A stretch of DNA of 7,048 bases, taken from contig CAJUMU010000043.1 in the NCBI GenBank assembly GCA_910587675.1, positions 1 through 7,048 on the forward strand, given 5' to 3'. Position 1 is the first letter of the stretch. The number at the start of each line of letters is the position of its first letter. Source of the DNA: an uncultured Alistipes sp. (lineage in GTDB: Bacteria > Bacteroidota > Bacteroidia > Bacteroidales > Rikenellaceae). The notes under the pieces are model-generated. The model was not told where the DNA came from, did not search any database, and worked only from the letters and a program-made list of their open reading frames with translations. Positions 1-6,275 of the stretch are shown here, one piece after another. Made by a program: the position numbers and the translations under genes.

Positions 1-246
1 GGCGACGAGGGTTCTATTGCTAATATAGGCCGTTTGGTGGGTCGCGACCATTCTATCGTGATTCGTCAGGGCGATTGGGACAGCGCGTTTCGCTTTCCTA
101 TCGAGAGTCTCGTTCACCTTCGTTTCTTGGTCGAGTTCGTCGCCCGCGTGGGCGACTCGGATTTCACCGACGAGGAATTCGAAAAGGAGATCAAAAGCAA
201 GTCCTTTATGGAGTTGATGAGGGTGATGTTCAGGTTACAACCTTGA
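1..246 (+). CDS. 3' end of an unrecognised protein gene (partial)
   Basis: The frame is open from the first base of the window to a TGA at 244-246, giving the last 81 residues of a protein whose start lies upstream. A TTG at 34 could serve as a start, but the frame has no stop before it, so a truncated upstream gene is more likely. The segment is mixed and soluble-looking, with an acidic stretch (DFTDEEFEKE) and a C-terminal FMELMRVMFRLQP; I see no membrane segment and no motif that names a family. The gene is convergent with tamL, and the 134-bp gap between them is largely filled by a palindromic repeat. Codon use is Bacteroidales-like. I assign no function. Confidence 0.6.
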   Translation, partial: GDEGSIANIGRLVGRDHSIVIRQGDWDSAFRFPIESLVHLRFLVEFVARVGDSDFTDEEFEKEIKSKSFMELMRVMFRLQP

Positions 247-255
247 TTTGTTTTC

Positions 256-349
256 GGGCCGCGGCCTACGGAGACCGCGAACGAGTGAAAACGAGTTGCG
301 GGCCTCCGCCGGGGCGAGGCTGCGGCCCGCGCGACTCTTCGGTCGCAAA
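256..349 (+). repeat. Palindromic dispersed repeat, copy 1
   Basis: This approximately 94-bp GC-rich element aligns closely with the reverse complement of 4773-4871. Shared landmarks in order are GGGC-GC-GCCT-CGGAG, ACCGCG, GAG-GAA, the block GCGGGCCTCCGC, GGCTGCGGCCCGCGCG, and a terminal small hairpin. Internally GCGGGCC (298-304) pairs with GGCCCGC (324-330). The end hairpin is GCGAC (331-335) with GTCGC (342-346) around a TCTTCG loop. It lies between the stop codons of two convergent genes, so it could act as a two-way terminator or mRNA 3'-end structure, although no run of T follows the hairpin on either strand. I infer a REP-like family; its genome-wide copy number is unknown. Confidence 0.7.
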
Positions 350-380
350 AATTTATGGTATCCCGACAAGTCGAATTCGG

Positions 381-2753
381 TTAGAACGGATATCCGACGC
401 CGAAGTTGAGGGCGGTGTTTTTCCATCGGAGGTTGTGGATCCATTTCGATTCGCCCACGCGGTTGGGGCTGTAAATCTGTATGCCCCAGTCGAGACGCAG
501 GATCACGAATTTGATGTCGAGGCGCAGACCCACGCCTGTGTTGAATCCCAACTGTTTGTAGAAGCTGTCGAAGCGGAATATTCCGTCGTCGGGCACCTTC
601 GATTTGTCCATGCCGAGATACCACACGTTGCCCAGATCGAAGAAGGTCGCGCCGTGGAACATGCCCCAGATGGGGAATCGGAATTCGAGATTGGCCTCCA
701 GACGCATGTCGCCCATCTGCACGGGATAGGGGGTATCCTCGGCGGGGGTGCTGCCCGGGCCGAGAGTTCGGGGAGTCCATCCGCGCATGCTGTTGCTGCC
801 GCCCACATAGAACAGACGGTCGAAAGGCAGCGCGGTCGAGTTGCCGTAAGGCACGCCCACGCCGGCGAATATGCGGCCCGCGACGGACGATTTCTCGCCG
901 AGCATGATTTGGCGGTTGACGCTTATGTCGCCGCGAACGTATTGCGAATAGCGCACGCCGAGGATGTTGTAGTAGCCCTCGGGAGTCTTTTTCGAAAAGG
1001 CGCGTTCGAACAGATTGAGCAGGTTGCCCGCCGACTCGAAGTTGATGCGCATGCCTATCTGTCTGTTGGGATTGTTGTAGGCGTAAGAGCCCGACAGTCC
1101 GACGATGGCTTGGGTCATGTAACTCTGCCGCAGATATTCGTTCTTGAGCGAGTTGAAGAAGTCTTGGTTTATGTAGCCGACGTTGATCCAGTTGAGGTCG
1201 ATCGGACGTATCTGGTAGTTGTAGCGGCCGTTTATGCTGCGCCACGAGTAGGTCCACGTCGCGCGCGACAGGTCGCGGCGATAGTAGGGACGGTCCTGAT
1301 AGTTGAACGACAGCTCGACCTTGGTTCGGGGCATGTTGATCTTGCGCGTCGAGAGCCTGAAGGGCAGGATGAAGCGCGGGAACGACAGTCCGACCGTGAT
1401 GCCCAGTTCGTTGGCCCTGCGCTTGCCCGTGCCGTGGGCCTTCATATACTCGTAACCCACCGTAAAGGCGGTGTTGAGGGTCTCCACGCCGCGGAACAGA
1501 TTGCGGTTCCGGTATCCTATGGTCGCGTTTATGCCGTAAAAGCTCGATGTGGTGCTTCCCTCGAGCTCGACGCTGAAGCCCTGCTTTAGCGTGGGGGTGG
1601 CGAGTATGTAGCAGCGCAGATACCCCTCGCGGATGTCTTCGAATTTGTCGGGCGTGTAGGCTGCGCGCCCCTCGCCAGCGTAGTGGACGTAAACGGTGTC
1701 GCTCTCGTCGCGGGGCACCTCCTCGAAGGCTATTCGCGCGCTCTTGAAGTATCCCAAAGCCATTATTTCGTTGTAGGTGCGGTCGACCTGCGAGGCGCTG
1801 TAAACGGTGTTGGGGGTGAGCGGTATGGCGGTGTGGAGCACCGCGGGACGCACGTTGGGGCGTCCTTCGGTGATGATGTTCAGACCTTGGTAACGCACCG
1901 TGTCGAGCCGCTCGCTGCGGTTGAGCTGCATGCGGTCGACGGTGGGGTTGTAGTCGGGCATCACGTCGATGGAGGCGATGCGGTAGACGCGGTTGTTGTC
2001 CATGATGGCGCGGCCGCGCTCGTCGTATCCCGCGAGGTTGCGTTTCACGATCATCTTGATGCCCACCCTGCGATCGCCGAGCAGCGTATCGACGCGGTAT
2101 TCGATGTTGTTGACCGAGAAGTTGAAGTATCCGCGGTCGTTCAGGTAGGAGGCTATGCGTTCGCGCTCCTTGTCGAGCGTCGTTATGTCGAATATCTCGC
2201 CCACGTGCAGCAGCGACGAGAGCGAATCGGCGTCGATCAGGGGGGCCAGCATCTTGTCGCGGAAGTCGTACGAGATGCTGCTTATGCGGTACGGCTCGCC
2301 CTGATGCGTGCGGTAGGTGACGTATGCGCGCTTGCGGCGGCGGGTGGTGTCCACCTCGTACTCCACCGTCGAGGAGTAGTAGCCGCGCGAATCCATATAG
2401 GTCTTGAGGTTCTGCGCGCTCTTGTGCGTGAGCGACATGTCGAGCAGCACGGGCTGCTGTCCCACCTTGCGCTTGAAGTTGTTCCACCAGTTGTCCTTGT
2501 CGGGATTGGCCAGATTGTAGGCCCAGACGTAAAAGTTGGTGCCGAGGAAACGTTTGTTGGGCGTCTGGCGCACGTACTGTTCGAGGCGCGACGAACTTAT
2601 GCGCTCGCTCTTGGGCGCCTGCCTGTCATCCTCGACCGTGACCTTTTGCAAAAAGTACTCTCCCTCGGGGATTCTGCGCGTGACGCTGCACGCCGAGCAC
2701 AACACCGTGCTCAGGAGCGCTATTATCGCTGTTCGTCTTGCCGTGATGCGCAT
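381..2753 (-). CDS. tamL: Outer-membrane Omp85/TamA-family lipoprotein, TamL type
   Basis: The product is a 790-residue outer-membrane assembly protein of the BamA/TamA (Omp85) family. In this phylum the TamA-like member carries a lipid anchor and is called TamL; it works with TamB in outer-membrane biogenesis. A basic, hydrophobic signal peptide leads to a likely lipobox Cys22 (LCSAC), followed by the family-typical IPEGEYFL. Residues about 30-380 look like POTRA repeats with helix-strand periodicity. Residues about 400-790 alternate in beta-strand fashion. The Omp85 loop-6 motif (usually VRGF) appears as GGSNSMRGW, with Arg657 and Gly658. The protein ends in aromatic F (FGVGYPF), as expected for an outer-membrane beta-signal. 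The gene starts 11 bp after the dapF stop, so the two are probably cotranscribed. Its usual partner tamB is not downstream here; the next gene is convergent. Function by family is secure, but the exact subfamily name is inferred. Confidence 0.9.
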   Translation of the reverse strand: MRITARRTAIIALLSTVLCSACSVTRRIPEGEYFLQKVTVEDDRQAPKSERISSSRLEQYVRQTPNKRFLGTNFYVWAYNLANPDKDNWWNNFKRKVGQQPVLLDMSLTHKSAQNLKTYMDSRGYYSSTVEYEVDTTRRRKRAYVTYRTHQGEPYRISSISYDFRDKMLAPLIDADSLSSLLHVGEIFDITTLDKERERIASYLNDRGYFNFSVNNIEYRVDTLLGDRRVGIKMIVKRNLAGYDERGRAIMDNNRVYRIASIDVMPDYNPTVDRMQLNRSERLDTVRYQGLNIITEGRPNVRPAVLHTAIPLTPNTVYSASQVDRTYNEIMALGYFKSARIAFEEVPRDESDTVYVHYAGEGRAAYTPDKFEDIREGYLRCYILATPTLKQGFSVELEGSTTSSFYGINATIGYRNRNLFRGVETLNTAFTVGYEYMKAHGTGKRRANELGITVGLSFPRFILPFRLSTRKINMPRTKVELSFNYQDRPYYRRDLSRATWTYSWRSINGRYNYQIRPIDLNWINVGYINQDFFNSLKNEYLRQSYMTQAIVGLSGSYAYNNPNRQIGMRINFESAGNLLNLFERAFSKKTPEGYYNILGVRYSQYVRGDISVNRQIMLGEKSSVAGRIFAGVGVPYGNSTALPFDRLFYVGGSNSMRGWTPRTLGPGSTPAEDTPYPVQMGDMRLEANLEFRFPIWGMFHGATFFDLGNVWYLGMDKSKVPDDGIFRFDSFYKQLGFNTGVGLRLDIKFVILRLDWGIQIYSPNRVGESKWIHNLRWKNTALNFGVGYPF

Positions 2754-2764
2754 TCGTTACCGAA

Positions 2765-3715
2765 TTATTGTGCGTTGATACTCCGTACGAAGCGGTCGTA
2801 TGCGGCCGTCTCGTCGTCGCGGTTCTCGGTGCGGGTCACCGCCGCGATGCCTGAGGCGTCGTGCTCGACCGCGCCGAACCATTCGTAAGTGGCGTTTCCC
2901 GTGAGGCGCGTTACGATCCTCCCGCCGCCCGCGCGGCAGAGGCAGCGCACCATGCCGCCGCGGTTGTAGACCTCGATCGGCTCGCCCTCGCGGCATGCGC
3001 CCGTCAGCGTCGCCGCCGTGCTGCAAGCCGTCATGGCGGTGCCGCACGAGTAGGTTATGCCCGCTCCGCGCTCGAAGGTGGCGGCGAAGAGGGACTGCGG
3101 CCCCCGACGCTCGTACATGCTCACGTTTATGCCGTGCGGAAAATCCTTCCCGAGCCGCGCGACGGCCTCGCCCATGCGCTCCAACTCCCGCATGTCGATC
3201 CGTTCGACCTCGGCCACGATGTGCGGATTACCCAAATTGAGTGCCGTAAAACGCAGCGGCGACTCCAACGACGGGATAACCTCGGCCACGAAGCGTCCGG
3301 CTCCGCGGGCGAACCCGAAATCGTCGCTCGACGTGCGCACCTCGATGTCGACGCCGTAAGTCGGAATCTCGGGGGCGATCCGCTCGGCGCGGCAGGCGGG
3401 GTAGCGGCGTCCGCCCGAGAGCAGCGTGAAACTCTCGGCGCGCAGATAGCGTTCGTCGACGAGGCGCGCCACGCAGCGTATGCCGTTGCCGCACATCTCG
3501 GCCTCCGAGCCGTCGGGGTTGAACATCCGCATCGCATAGAGCCCGTCGACGGGTGCGACATACAACGCTCCGTCGCATCGGCCCGACTCCTCGCGGCCGC
3601 ACAGCTCGCGGGCGAAGGCGCCCAAATCGCGGGGCGCGGCGGCATTCTCGGCCGTGAGGTCGATCATTACGAACTCGTTGCCTGAGCCGTGGCATTTTAT
3701 TATTTCAGTAAGCAT
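2765..3715 (-). CDS. dapF: Diaminopimelate epimerase
   Basis: DapF interconverts LL- and meso-diaminopimelate in the cytoplasm, the last step before DAP is used for peptidoglycan and lysine. The fold needs two catalytic cysteines and both are visible. Cys75 sits in the N-terminal motif FNPDGSEAEMCGNGIRC. Cys224 sits in the C-terminal motif ERGAGITYSCGTAMTAC. The substrate-binding segments HGSGNEFVMIDL (9-20) and LGNPHIV (161-167) are also present. At 316 residues it is longer than the Escherichia coli enzyme (274). Its second active-site motif, YSCGTAM, resembles the NACGTAM form of some Firmicutes rather than the common LACGTG form; this comparison is from memory. The chosen ATG at 3715 gives the canonical N-terminus. 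The gene leads an operon with tamL and is divergent from the hydrolase at 3934. A -7-like element reading TATATTTG on the minus strand lies at 3789-3782. Confidence 0.95.
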   Translation of the reverse strand: MLTEIIKCHGSGNEFVMIDLTAENAAAPRDLGAFARELCGREESGRCDGALYVAPVDGLYAMRMFNPDGSEAEMCGNGIRCVARLVDERYLRAESFTLLSGGRRYPACRAERIAPEIPTYGVDIEVRTSSDDFGFARGAGRFVAEVIPSLESPLRFTALNLGNPHIVAEVERIDMRELERMGEAVARLGKDFPHGINVSMYERRGPQSLFAATFERGAGITYSCGTAMTACSTAATLTGACREGEPIEVYNRGGMVRCLCRAGGGRIVTRLTGNATYEWFGAVEHDASGIAAVTRTENRDDETAAYDRFVRSINAQ

Positions 3716-3933
3716 TTTCGTGTGAATTGCGTATCGTTGCCGAAAATATCGTTCAAAAATACTAATATTTCATCCGCCGCGCAAATATATTTTCGCGCCG
3801 CGCTCTTTTCCTGCTACCTTGCGGACGAAATATTGACCCTGCCGACGCGTCTTTGTCGAATTTTTGTTAATTTTACGCTTCGAATACGGCGCGCGTCCGT
3901 ATCGCGACAGAATTTAAAGCATACCTTAATCTT
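3716..3933. promoter_or_regulatory. Divergent promoter region between dapF and the hydrolase gene
   Basis: This 218-bp AT-richer spacer must hold the start signals of both flanking genes. On the minus strand TATATTTG (3789-3782) is a perfect match to the Bacteroidetes -7 consensus TAnnTTTG, about 65 nt before the dapF start, but no TTTG is visible at the expected -33 position. On the plus strand only imperfect elements are seen: TACCTTGC at 3815-3822 and TACCTTAA at 3923-3930, the latter too close to the start codon to serve as its -7 box. No regulator site or terminator hairpin is evident. Confidence 0.4.
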
Positions 3934-4737
3934 ATGAAAGAGAAGTTCATAATGGCCGGATCCACGGCCCTGCATATAGCCGACTCGTGCAAAGGCGACC
4001 GCTGCGTCGTGCTGCTGCACGGTTATCTCGAATCGATGTACGTGTGGGACGACTTTCTGCCCCTGCTCACCCCCTCGGTGCGCGTCATCGCGCTCGACAT
4101 CCCCGGGCACGGCATTTCGGAGGTGAAGGGCGAGGTGCACACGATGGATATGATGGCCGCGACTGTTCGCGACATGCTCGACGCCTTGGGCATCGAACGC
4201 GCCACGCTGGTGGGCCACTCGATGGGCGGATATGTCTCGCTGGCCTTCTGCGCCGCCTATCCCGAGCGGCTGGACGGCGTGGTGCTGCTCAGTTCGTCGC
4301 CGAGCCCCGACGACGAGGTGAAGCGCGAGAACCGCCGCCGCGAGATCGCTCTGGTGCGGGCGGGAAAGAAAGACGTGCTCGCCCGCGTGGCGCCCGAGAC
4401 GGGTTTCGCCGAGGCGAACCGCGCCCGACTCAAGCGATACATCGACGATCTGGTGGAGCAGGTGCACATCACCGAGGACGAGGGTATAGTGGCCCTGCTC
4501 GGGGGCATGATCGAGCGCTCCGACCGCAACGAGATGTTGCGCGCGAGCAAGGTGCCGCAACTCTTCATACTGGGCAAGCACGACAACTACATCCCTCTCG
4601 CCGCGGCCGAAAAGATCGTCGCCGACAATCCGCAGGCGCGGGTGGTGTGGCTCGAAAATTCGGGCCACATGGGCTTCATCGAGGAGCCGCAGAAGACCGC
4701 CGACGCCATCCTCGACTTCGTGCTGCACGAGGAGTAG
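3934..4737 (+). CDS. Alpha/beta-fold hydrolase
   Basis: The product is a 267-residue cytoplasmic protein of the alpha/beta-hydrolase superfamily; the substrate cannot be read from sequence. The oxyanion-hole motif VVLLHGYLES is near residues 25-34. The nucleophile elbow GHSMGG spans 94-99 with Ser96. The catalytic acid is probably Asp217 in ILGKHDNYIP, and the catalytic histidine is His245 in NSGHMGF. The length is normal for single-domain esterase or C-C hydrolase relatives such as the RsbQ, MhpC or BioH groups. No signal peptide is seen. The ATG at 3934 is chosen because it precedes the first beta strand; Met7 (3952) is a possible alternative. It appears monocistronic: a repeat region follows, then a gene on the opposite strand. 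Its GC-rich codon use matches dapF and tamL. Confidence 0.9.
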   Translation: MKEKFIMAGSTALHIADSCKGDRCVVLLHGYLESMYVWDDFLPLLTPSVRVIALDIPGHGISEVKGEVHTMDMMAATVRDMLDALGIERATLVGHSMGGYVSLAFCAAYPERLDGVVLLSSSPSPDDEVKRENRRREIALVRAGKKDVLARVAPETGFAEANRARLKRYIDDLVEQVHITEDEGIVALLGGMIERSDRNEMLRASKVPQLFILGKHDNYIPLAAAEKIVADNPQARVVWLENSGHMGFIEEPQKTADAILDFVLHEE

Positions 4738-4772
4738 GCGGGGCGTCTGTTTTAATTATGTATTAGAAGGTA

Positions 4773-4871
4773 TTGCGGTTCGGAGAACCGCGCGGGCCGC
4801 AGCCTCCGCCCAGCGGAGGCCCGCTATTCGCATTCGCTCATTCACGCGGTCGCTCCGCAGGCTGCTGCCCG
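4773..4871 (-). repeat. Palindromic dispersed repeat, copy 2
   Basis: The reverse complement of this segment aligns almost end to end with 256-349. Read on the plus strand it holds three dyads. GCGGTTC (4775-4781) pairs with GAACCGC (4785-4791). GCCTCCGC (4802-4809) pairs with GCGGAGGC (4813-4820). The outer arms GCGGGCC (4792-4798) and GGCCCGC (4818-4824) can also pair. It lies just after the hydrolase stop codon and before the stop of a minus-strand regulator gene, so like copy 1 it occupies a convergent 3' junction. No clear U-tract follows the hairpins. Confidence 0.7.
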
Positions 4872-4882
4872 AATATATTATA

Positions 4883-4944
4883 AAGGTATTTGCGACTCTC
4901 CGAGTCGCGCAGTTCGCCGCCGCCCCCACGCAGCGGCATAGCGG
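4883..4944 (-). repeat. Partial tandem copy 3 of the palindromic repeat
   Basis: This is a diverged, truncated copy starting 117 bp after the equivalent point of copy 2; both begin AAGGTATT or AAGGTATTT followed by GCG. Its end hairpin is GCGACTC (4891-4897) with GAGTCGC (4901-4907). The same position in copy 2 reads GCGGTTC with GAACCGC. Two stem positions have therefore changed on both sides, preserving pairing. The rest is only loosely similar (GCCGCCGC and GCAGCGG remnants). It abuts the stop codon of the regulator gene at 4946. Confidence 0.5.
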
Positions 4945-4945
4945 A

Positions 4946-5194
4946 TTATTCCTCTTTAGACGGGTAATCCATCGGTGCGAAAAACTCGGCAAGAGATATT
5001 TTATAAAAGGCGCATATTATCGAAAGCGAAGTCACATTCGGAAAATTATCTCCTGCCTCCATATTCGCGATGTTCAACCCTGTTCCCTCTTTCAATTCTT
5101 CTTGCGTATGACCATGAATACCACGAAGTTCTTTGATTCGCAGCACTATTTTTTGCAATAGGATTTCGTCGCGTCGTTGTTTTTTCCGTACCAT
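4946..5194 (-). CDS. Small XRE-family helix-turn-helix regulator (HTH1)
   Basis: The product is an 82-residue DNA-binding protein of the lambda-repressor-like (XRE/HTH_3) type with no additional domain. The HTH core spans about residues 12-72. It starts with VLRIKELRGIHGHTQEEL, passes through the turn with GTGLNIANMEAGDNFPNV, and ends with LSIICAFYKISLAEFF, the usual last helices of the fold. A basic N-terminus (MVRKKQRR) precedes it. The ATG at 5194 is the only sensible start. Codon use is much more AT-rich than in the genes before it. It is divergent from RNA A, with a long inverted repeat at 5221-5257 between them. I infer that it controls itself and/or RNA A, as small repressors commonly do. 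It is only distantly similar to the second regulator at 6276-6518, apart from the shared YKISLAEFF/YGISLSEFF end. Confidence 0.85.
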   Translation of the reverse strand: MVRKKQRRDEILLQKIVLRIKELRGIHGHTQEELKEGTGLNIANMEAGDNFPNVTSLSIICAFYKISLAEFFAPMDYPSKEE

Positions 5195-5220
5195 CGACGC
5201 AAATAAAAAGGCTAATTAAA

Positions 5221-5257
5221 ATTATTGTACTAATACATGTTTTAGTATTTCAATAAT
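5221..5257. promoter_or_regulatory. Operator-like inverted repeat between HTH1 and RNA A
   Basis: A two-part dyad is seen. ATTATTG (5221-5227) is the complement of CAATAAT (5251-5257), and inside it TACTAA (5228-5233) is the complement of TTAGTA (5242-5247), with a 3-bp offset on the right side. It is centred about 45 bp upstream of the HTH1 start and about 65 bp upstream of the RNA A -7 box. The position suits a regulator operator serving both directions, which is an inference. Confidence 0.4.
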
Positions 5258-5303
5258 AATGCCTATATTTGCACCAACACTACTATGAAATATAAAATTA
5301 TGC

Positions 5304-5311
5304 TACCTTTG
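5304..5311 (+). promoter_or_regulatory. -7 box of RNA A
   Basis: TACCTTTG matches the Bacteroidetes -7 consensus TAnnTTTG. The surrounding block TTATGCTACCTTTGCA is shared, with at most one change, with the starts of RNA B and RNA C. No clear -33 TTTG is visible. A second TAnnTTTG (TATATTTG) lies 40 bp upstream at 5264-5271, and a similar one precedes RNA C. Transcription would start near 5316-5318. Confidence 0.6.
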
Positions 5312-5315
5312 CAAT

Positions 5316-5548
5316 TGAACAGTTCGGCATAGCCCGACAGACATAACATTATAAAGGGTACACAACTCTTTATACCTAAAGCGAACTTGGAGACCTCCAC
5401 GGAGGATGTTTTAGCATGGAATAATGGTTGTTAGTCATTGTTATGTTCTGCTTGCGTCGTGCGAGCAGGGCGACAAGGGCGTGGGACAGCTTCATGCTAA
5501 AGGTTTCTCCAAGGCCTGCTTTAGGAGCTGTACCTGCGCCTCTTTTTC
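5316..5548 (+). ncRNA. Structured RNA copy A (unrecognised family)
   Basis: This RNA of about 232 nt is the most diverged of three related copies. Its pairings, read from sequence, are as follows. A weak 5' hairpin has TCGG (5324-5327) with CCGA (5334-5337). P2 is TAAAGGGT (5352-5359) with ACTCTTTA (5365-5372). A small variable hairpin CCTC/GAGG lies at 5394-5405. P4 is CTGCTTGC (5448-5455) with GCGAGCAG (5461-5468). The 3' domain is closed by ACAGCT (5486-5491) with AGCTGT (5526-5531). Its loop pairs upstream in three nested blocks: CATGCTAAA (5493-5501) with TTTAGCATG (5410-5418), TCTCCAAG (5506-5513) with CTTGGAGA (5386-5393), and GCTTTAGG (5518-5525) with CCTAAAGC (5375-5382). These blocks cross the ACAGCT helix, so a pseudoknot is formed. 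A T-tract ends the RNA. The same plan in copies B and C, with other bases, supports it as a real RNA. It is divergent from HTH1. No family is recognised. Confidence 0.75.
5477..5547 (+). terminator. Intrinsic terminator of RNA A
   Basis: GGGCG (5477-5481) can pair with CGCC (5537-5540), enclosing the ACAGCT/AGCTGT helix, and is followed at once by TCTTTTT (5541-5547). The GC stem plus T-tract is terminator-like, and the same arrangement ends copies B and C. Confidence 0.6.
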
Positions 5549-5550
5549 TT

Positions 5551-5925
5551 TGGGCACGCCCTATCGAAGCCCATAATCCTCAAAAAACACAAATAACAAC
5601 AAAAAAAGCACGCAAATTGTTGTACGATACAATTATTCGTACTACTTTTGGGACAAGCGATCCGTCGAAAAGCGACGTGAATCGCATTGCTGTCGTCGTA
5701 AACGTGGAAAATTTACAGCCAGACAGCATAAGAGGATGTCCTACTTCGGATCGTTAACCACGCTCCGAATGGTAGTGGTACATCTATAATCACTGCGCCA
5801 TGACGGGCGTGGGCCTCTTGTATTATGAAGTTCTGGCGGGTATTCCACGACCTACGACGGCGTAGTAATGCAGGCGTATTTTATATACGGACTTCGGTCA
5901 GGTTCACGTTTCGTCTTTTGTTATT
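5551..5925. other. Gene-poor gap after RNA A, possibly a decayed gene
   Basis: No convincing gene is seen in these roughly 375 bases. A dyad TGGGC (5551-5555) with GCCCA (5569-5573), followed by CCTC at 5578, mirrors the sequence after RNA C, where a GGGC/GCCC dyad is followed by CCTC and the ATG of a real gene; here the bases after CCTC are AAA. One frame stays open to 5757 and carries protein-like text (ARKLLYDTII, DVNRIAVVVNVENLQPD). It has no start codon of its own outside RNA A, and a second open stretch follows two stops later (a possible ATG at 5803, 22 codons). I infer a degraded relative of the gene after RNA C, with low confidence. Confidence 0.3.
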
Positions 5926-5942
5926 TTATGCGGGTCGCATAA
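5926..5942. promoter_or_regulatory. Perfect inverted repeat just upstream of the RNA B promoter
   Basis: TTATGCG (5926-5932) and CGCATAA (5936-5942) are perfect complements around GGT. The dyad ends 21 bp before the RNA B -7 box, so a protein bound here would overlap the polymerase site. It could also be a short hairpin belonging to an upstream transcript. Confidence 0.35.
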
Positions 5943-5963
5943 CTAAAATTGGTATAGTTATGT

Positions 5964-5971
5964 TACCTTTG
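5964..5971 (+). promoter_or_regulatory. -7 box of RNA B
   Basis: TACCTTTG sits inside TTATGTTACCTTTGCA, one change from the block before RNAs A and C. The transcript would start near 5976. No -33 TTTG is evident at the usual spacing. Confidence 0.6.
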
Positions 5972-5975
5972 CAAA

Positions 5976-6207
5976 AGAGAACGGTTCCGTAACCGTGCAA
6001 TATATTCTAAAGGTTAGGACAAACCTTTATGCCAACAACAAACTCGCGACTATCATTTTTATGATAGCTTTTCTCGGTATAAATTTTGTCTGAAACCTTT
6101 GTTATGCCCCTACTTTATTGTAGGGGCGAACATGGGCGTAAGGGCAGTTTACCGAGTAAGGCTCGCGAGGCCGGTCATAGGGACTGCACCTTGCGCCCCC
6201 TCTTTTT
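5976..6207 (+). ncRNA. Structured RNA copy B (unrecognised family)
   Basis: This RNA of about 232 nt is closely related to copy C. P1 is ACGGTT (5981-5986) with AACCGT (5991-5996). P2 is AAAGGTT (6009-6015) with AACCTTT (6022-6028). The variable hairpin P3 is CTATCAT (6050-6056), loop TTTT, ATGATAG (6061-6067). P4 is GCCCCTAC (6106-6113) with GTAGGGGC (6120-6127). The 3' domain is GGGCG (6134-6138) with CGCCC (6194-6198) and, inside it, GCAGT (6144-6148) with ACTGC (6183-6187). Its loop pairs back upstream: TACCGAG (6150-6156) with CTCGGTA (6073-6079), and CGCGAG (6164-6169) with CTCGCG (6043-6048), forming a pseudoknot. Near the ends AAAAGAG (5973-5979) can pair with CTCTTTT (6200-6206), though the predicted start near 5976 would keep only part of that 5' arm. 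Unlike A and C it has no divergent regulator immediately upstream and no intact gene immediately downstream on its strand. No function can be read from it. Confidence 0.8.
6134..6207 (+). terminator. Intrinsic terminator of RNA B
   Basis: The GGGCG/CGCCC base stem (6134-6138 with 6194-6198) closes the last domain, and TCTTTTT follows at 6201-6207. It also faces the end of the minus-strand HTH2 gene (stop at 6276). Confidence 0.65.
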
Positions 6208-6237
6208 ATTTCGTCGCGTCGTTGTTTTTTTCGTACC
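6208..6237 (-). pseudogene. 30-bp fragment of the HTH1 5' end fused to RNA B
   Basis: These 30 bases match 5163-5192, which encode the N-terminus VRKKQRRDEI of HTH1, with a single change. The ATG position now reads AAG and the frame runs straight into the RNA B terminator, so nothing is made from it. Similarity stops on both sides. It is a recombination scar suggesting that another regulator gene of the HTH1 type once lay here, before or during array rearrangement. Confidence 0.6.
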
Positions 6238-6275
6238 TTAAATATTAAGAAGTCGTATTGCCTGCTAACAATCTG

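Noticed and set aside
75..1589. Long open frame on the plus strand opposite tamL (also 1683-2888 +, and 235-2487 in another minus frame)
   Set aside because: They lie over or antisense to a strongly supported Omp85 gene, have low-complexity composition (rich in V/A/H or R), and show no domain. They are by-products of GC-rich codon use.
2861..3685. Open frames overlapping dapF on both strands
   Set aside because: The dapF frame carries both catalytic cysteines and all family motifs; the others are Ala/Arg-rich shadows.
3814..4728. 304-codon minus-strand frame opposite the alpha/beta hydrolase
   Set aside because: It is His/Val/Ala-rich with no recognisable domain, while the opposite strand has a complete Ser-Asp-His hydrolase.
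4775..4824. Intrinsic terminator of the hydrolase gene
   Set aside because: The stems are strong (7-8 bp perfect), but no T-run follows on either strand, so I list it as a repeat with only a possible terminator role.
5428..5757. 109-codon plus-strand frame starting inside RNA A
   Set aside because: Its first 40 codons are the structured RNA itself (P4 and the terminator domain), and no start codon exists after the terminator. At most the tail is a decayed remnant.
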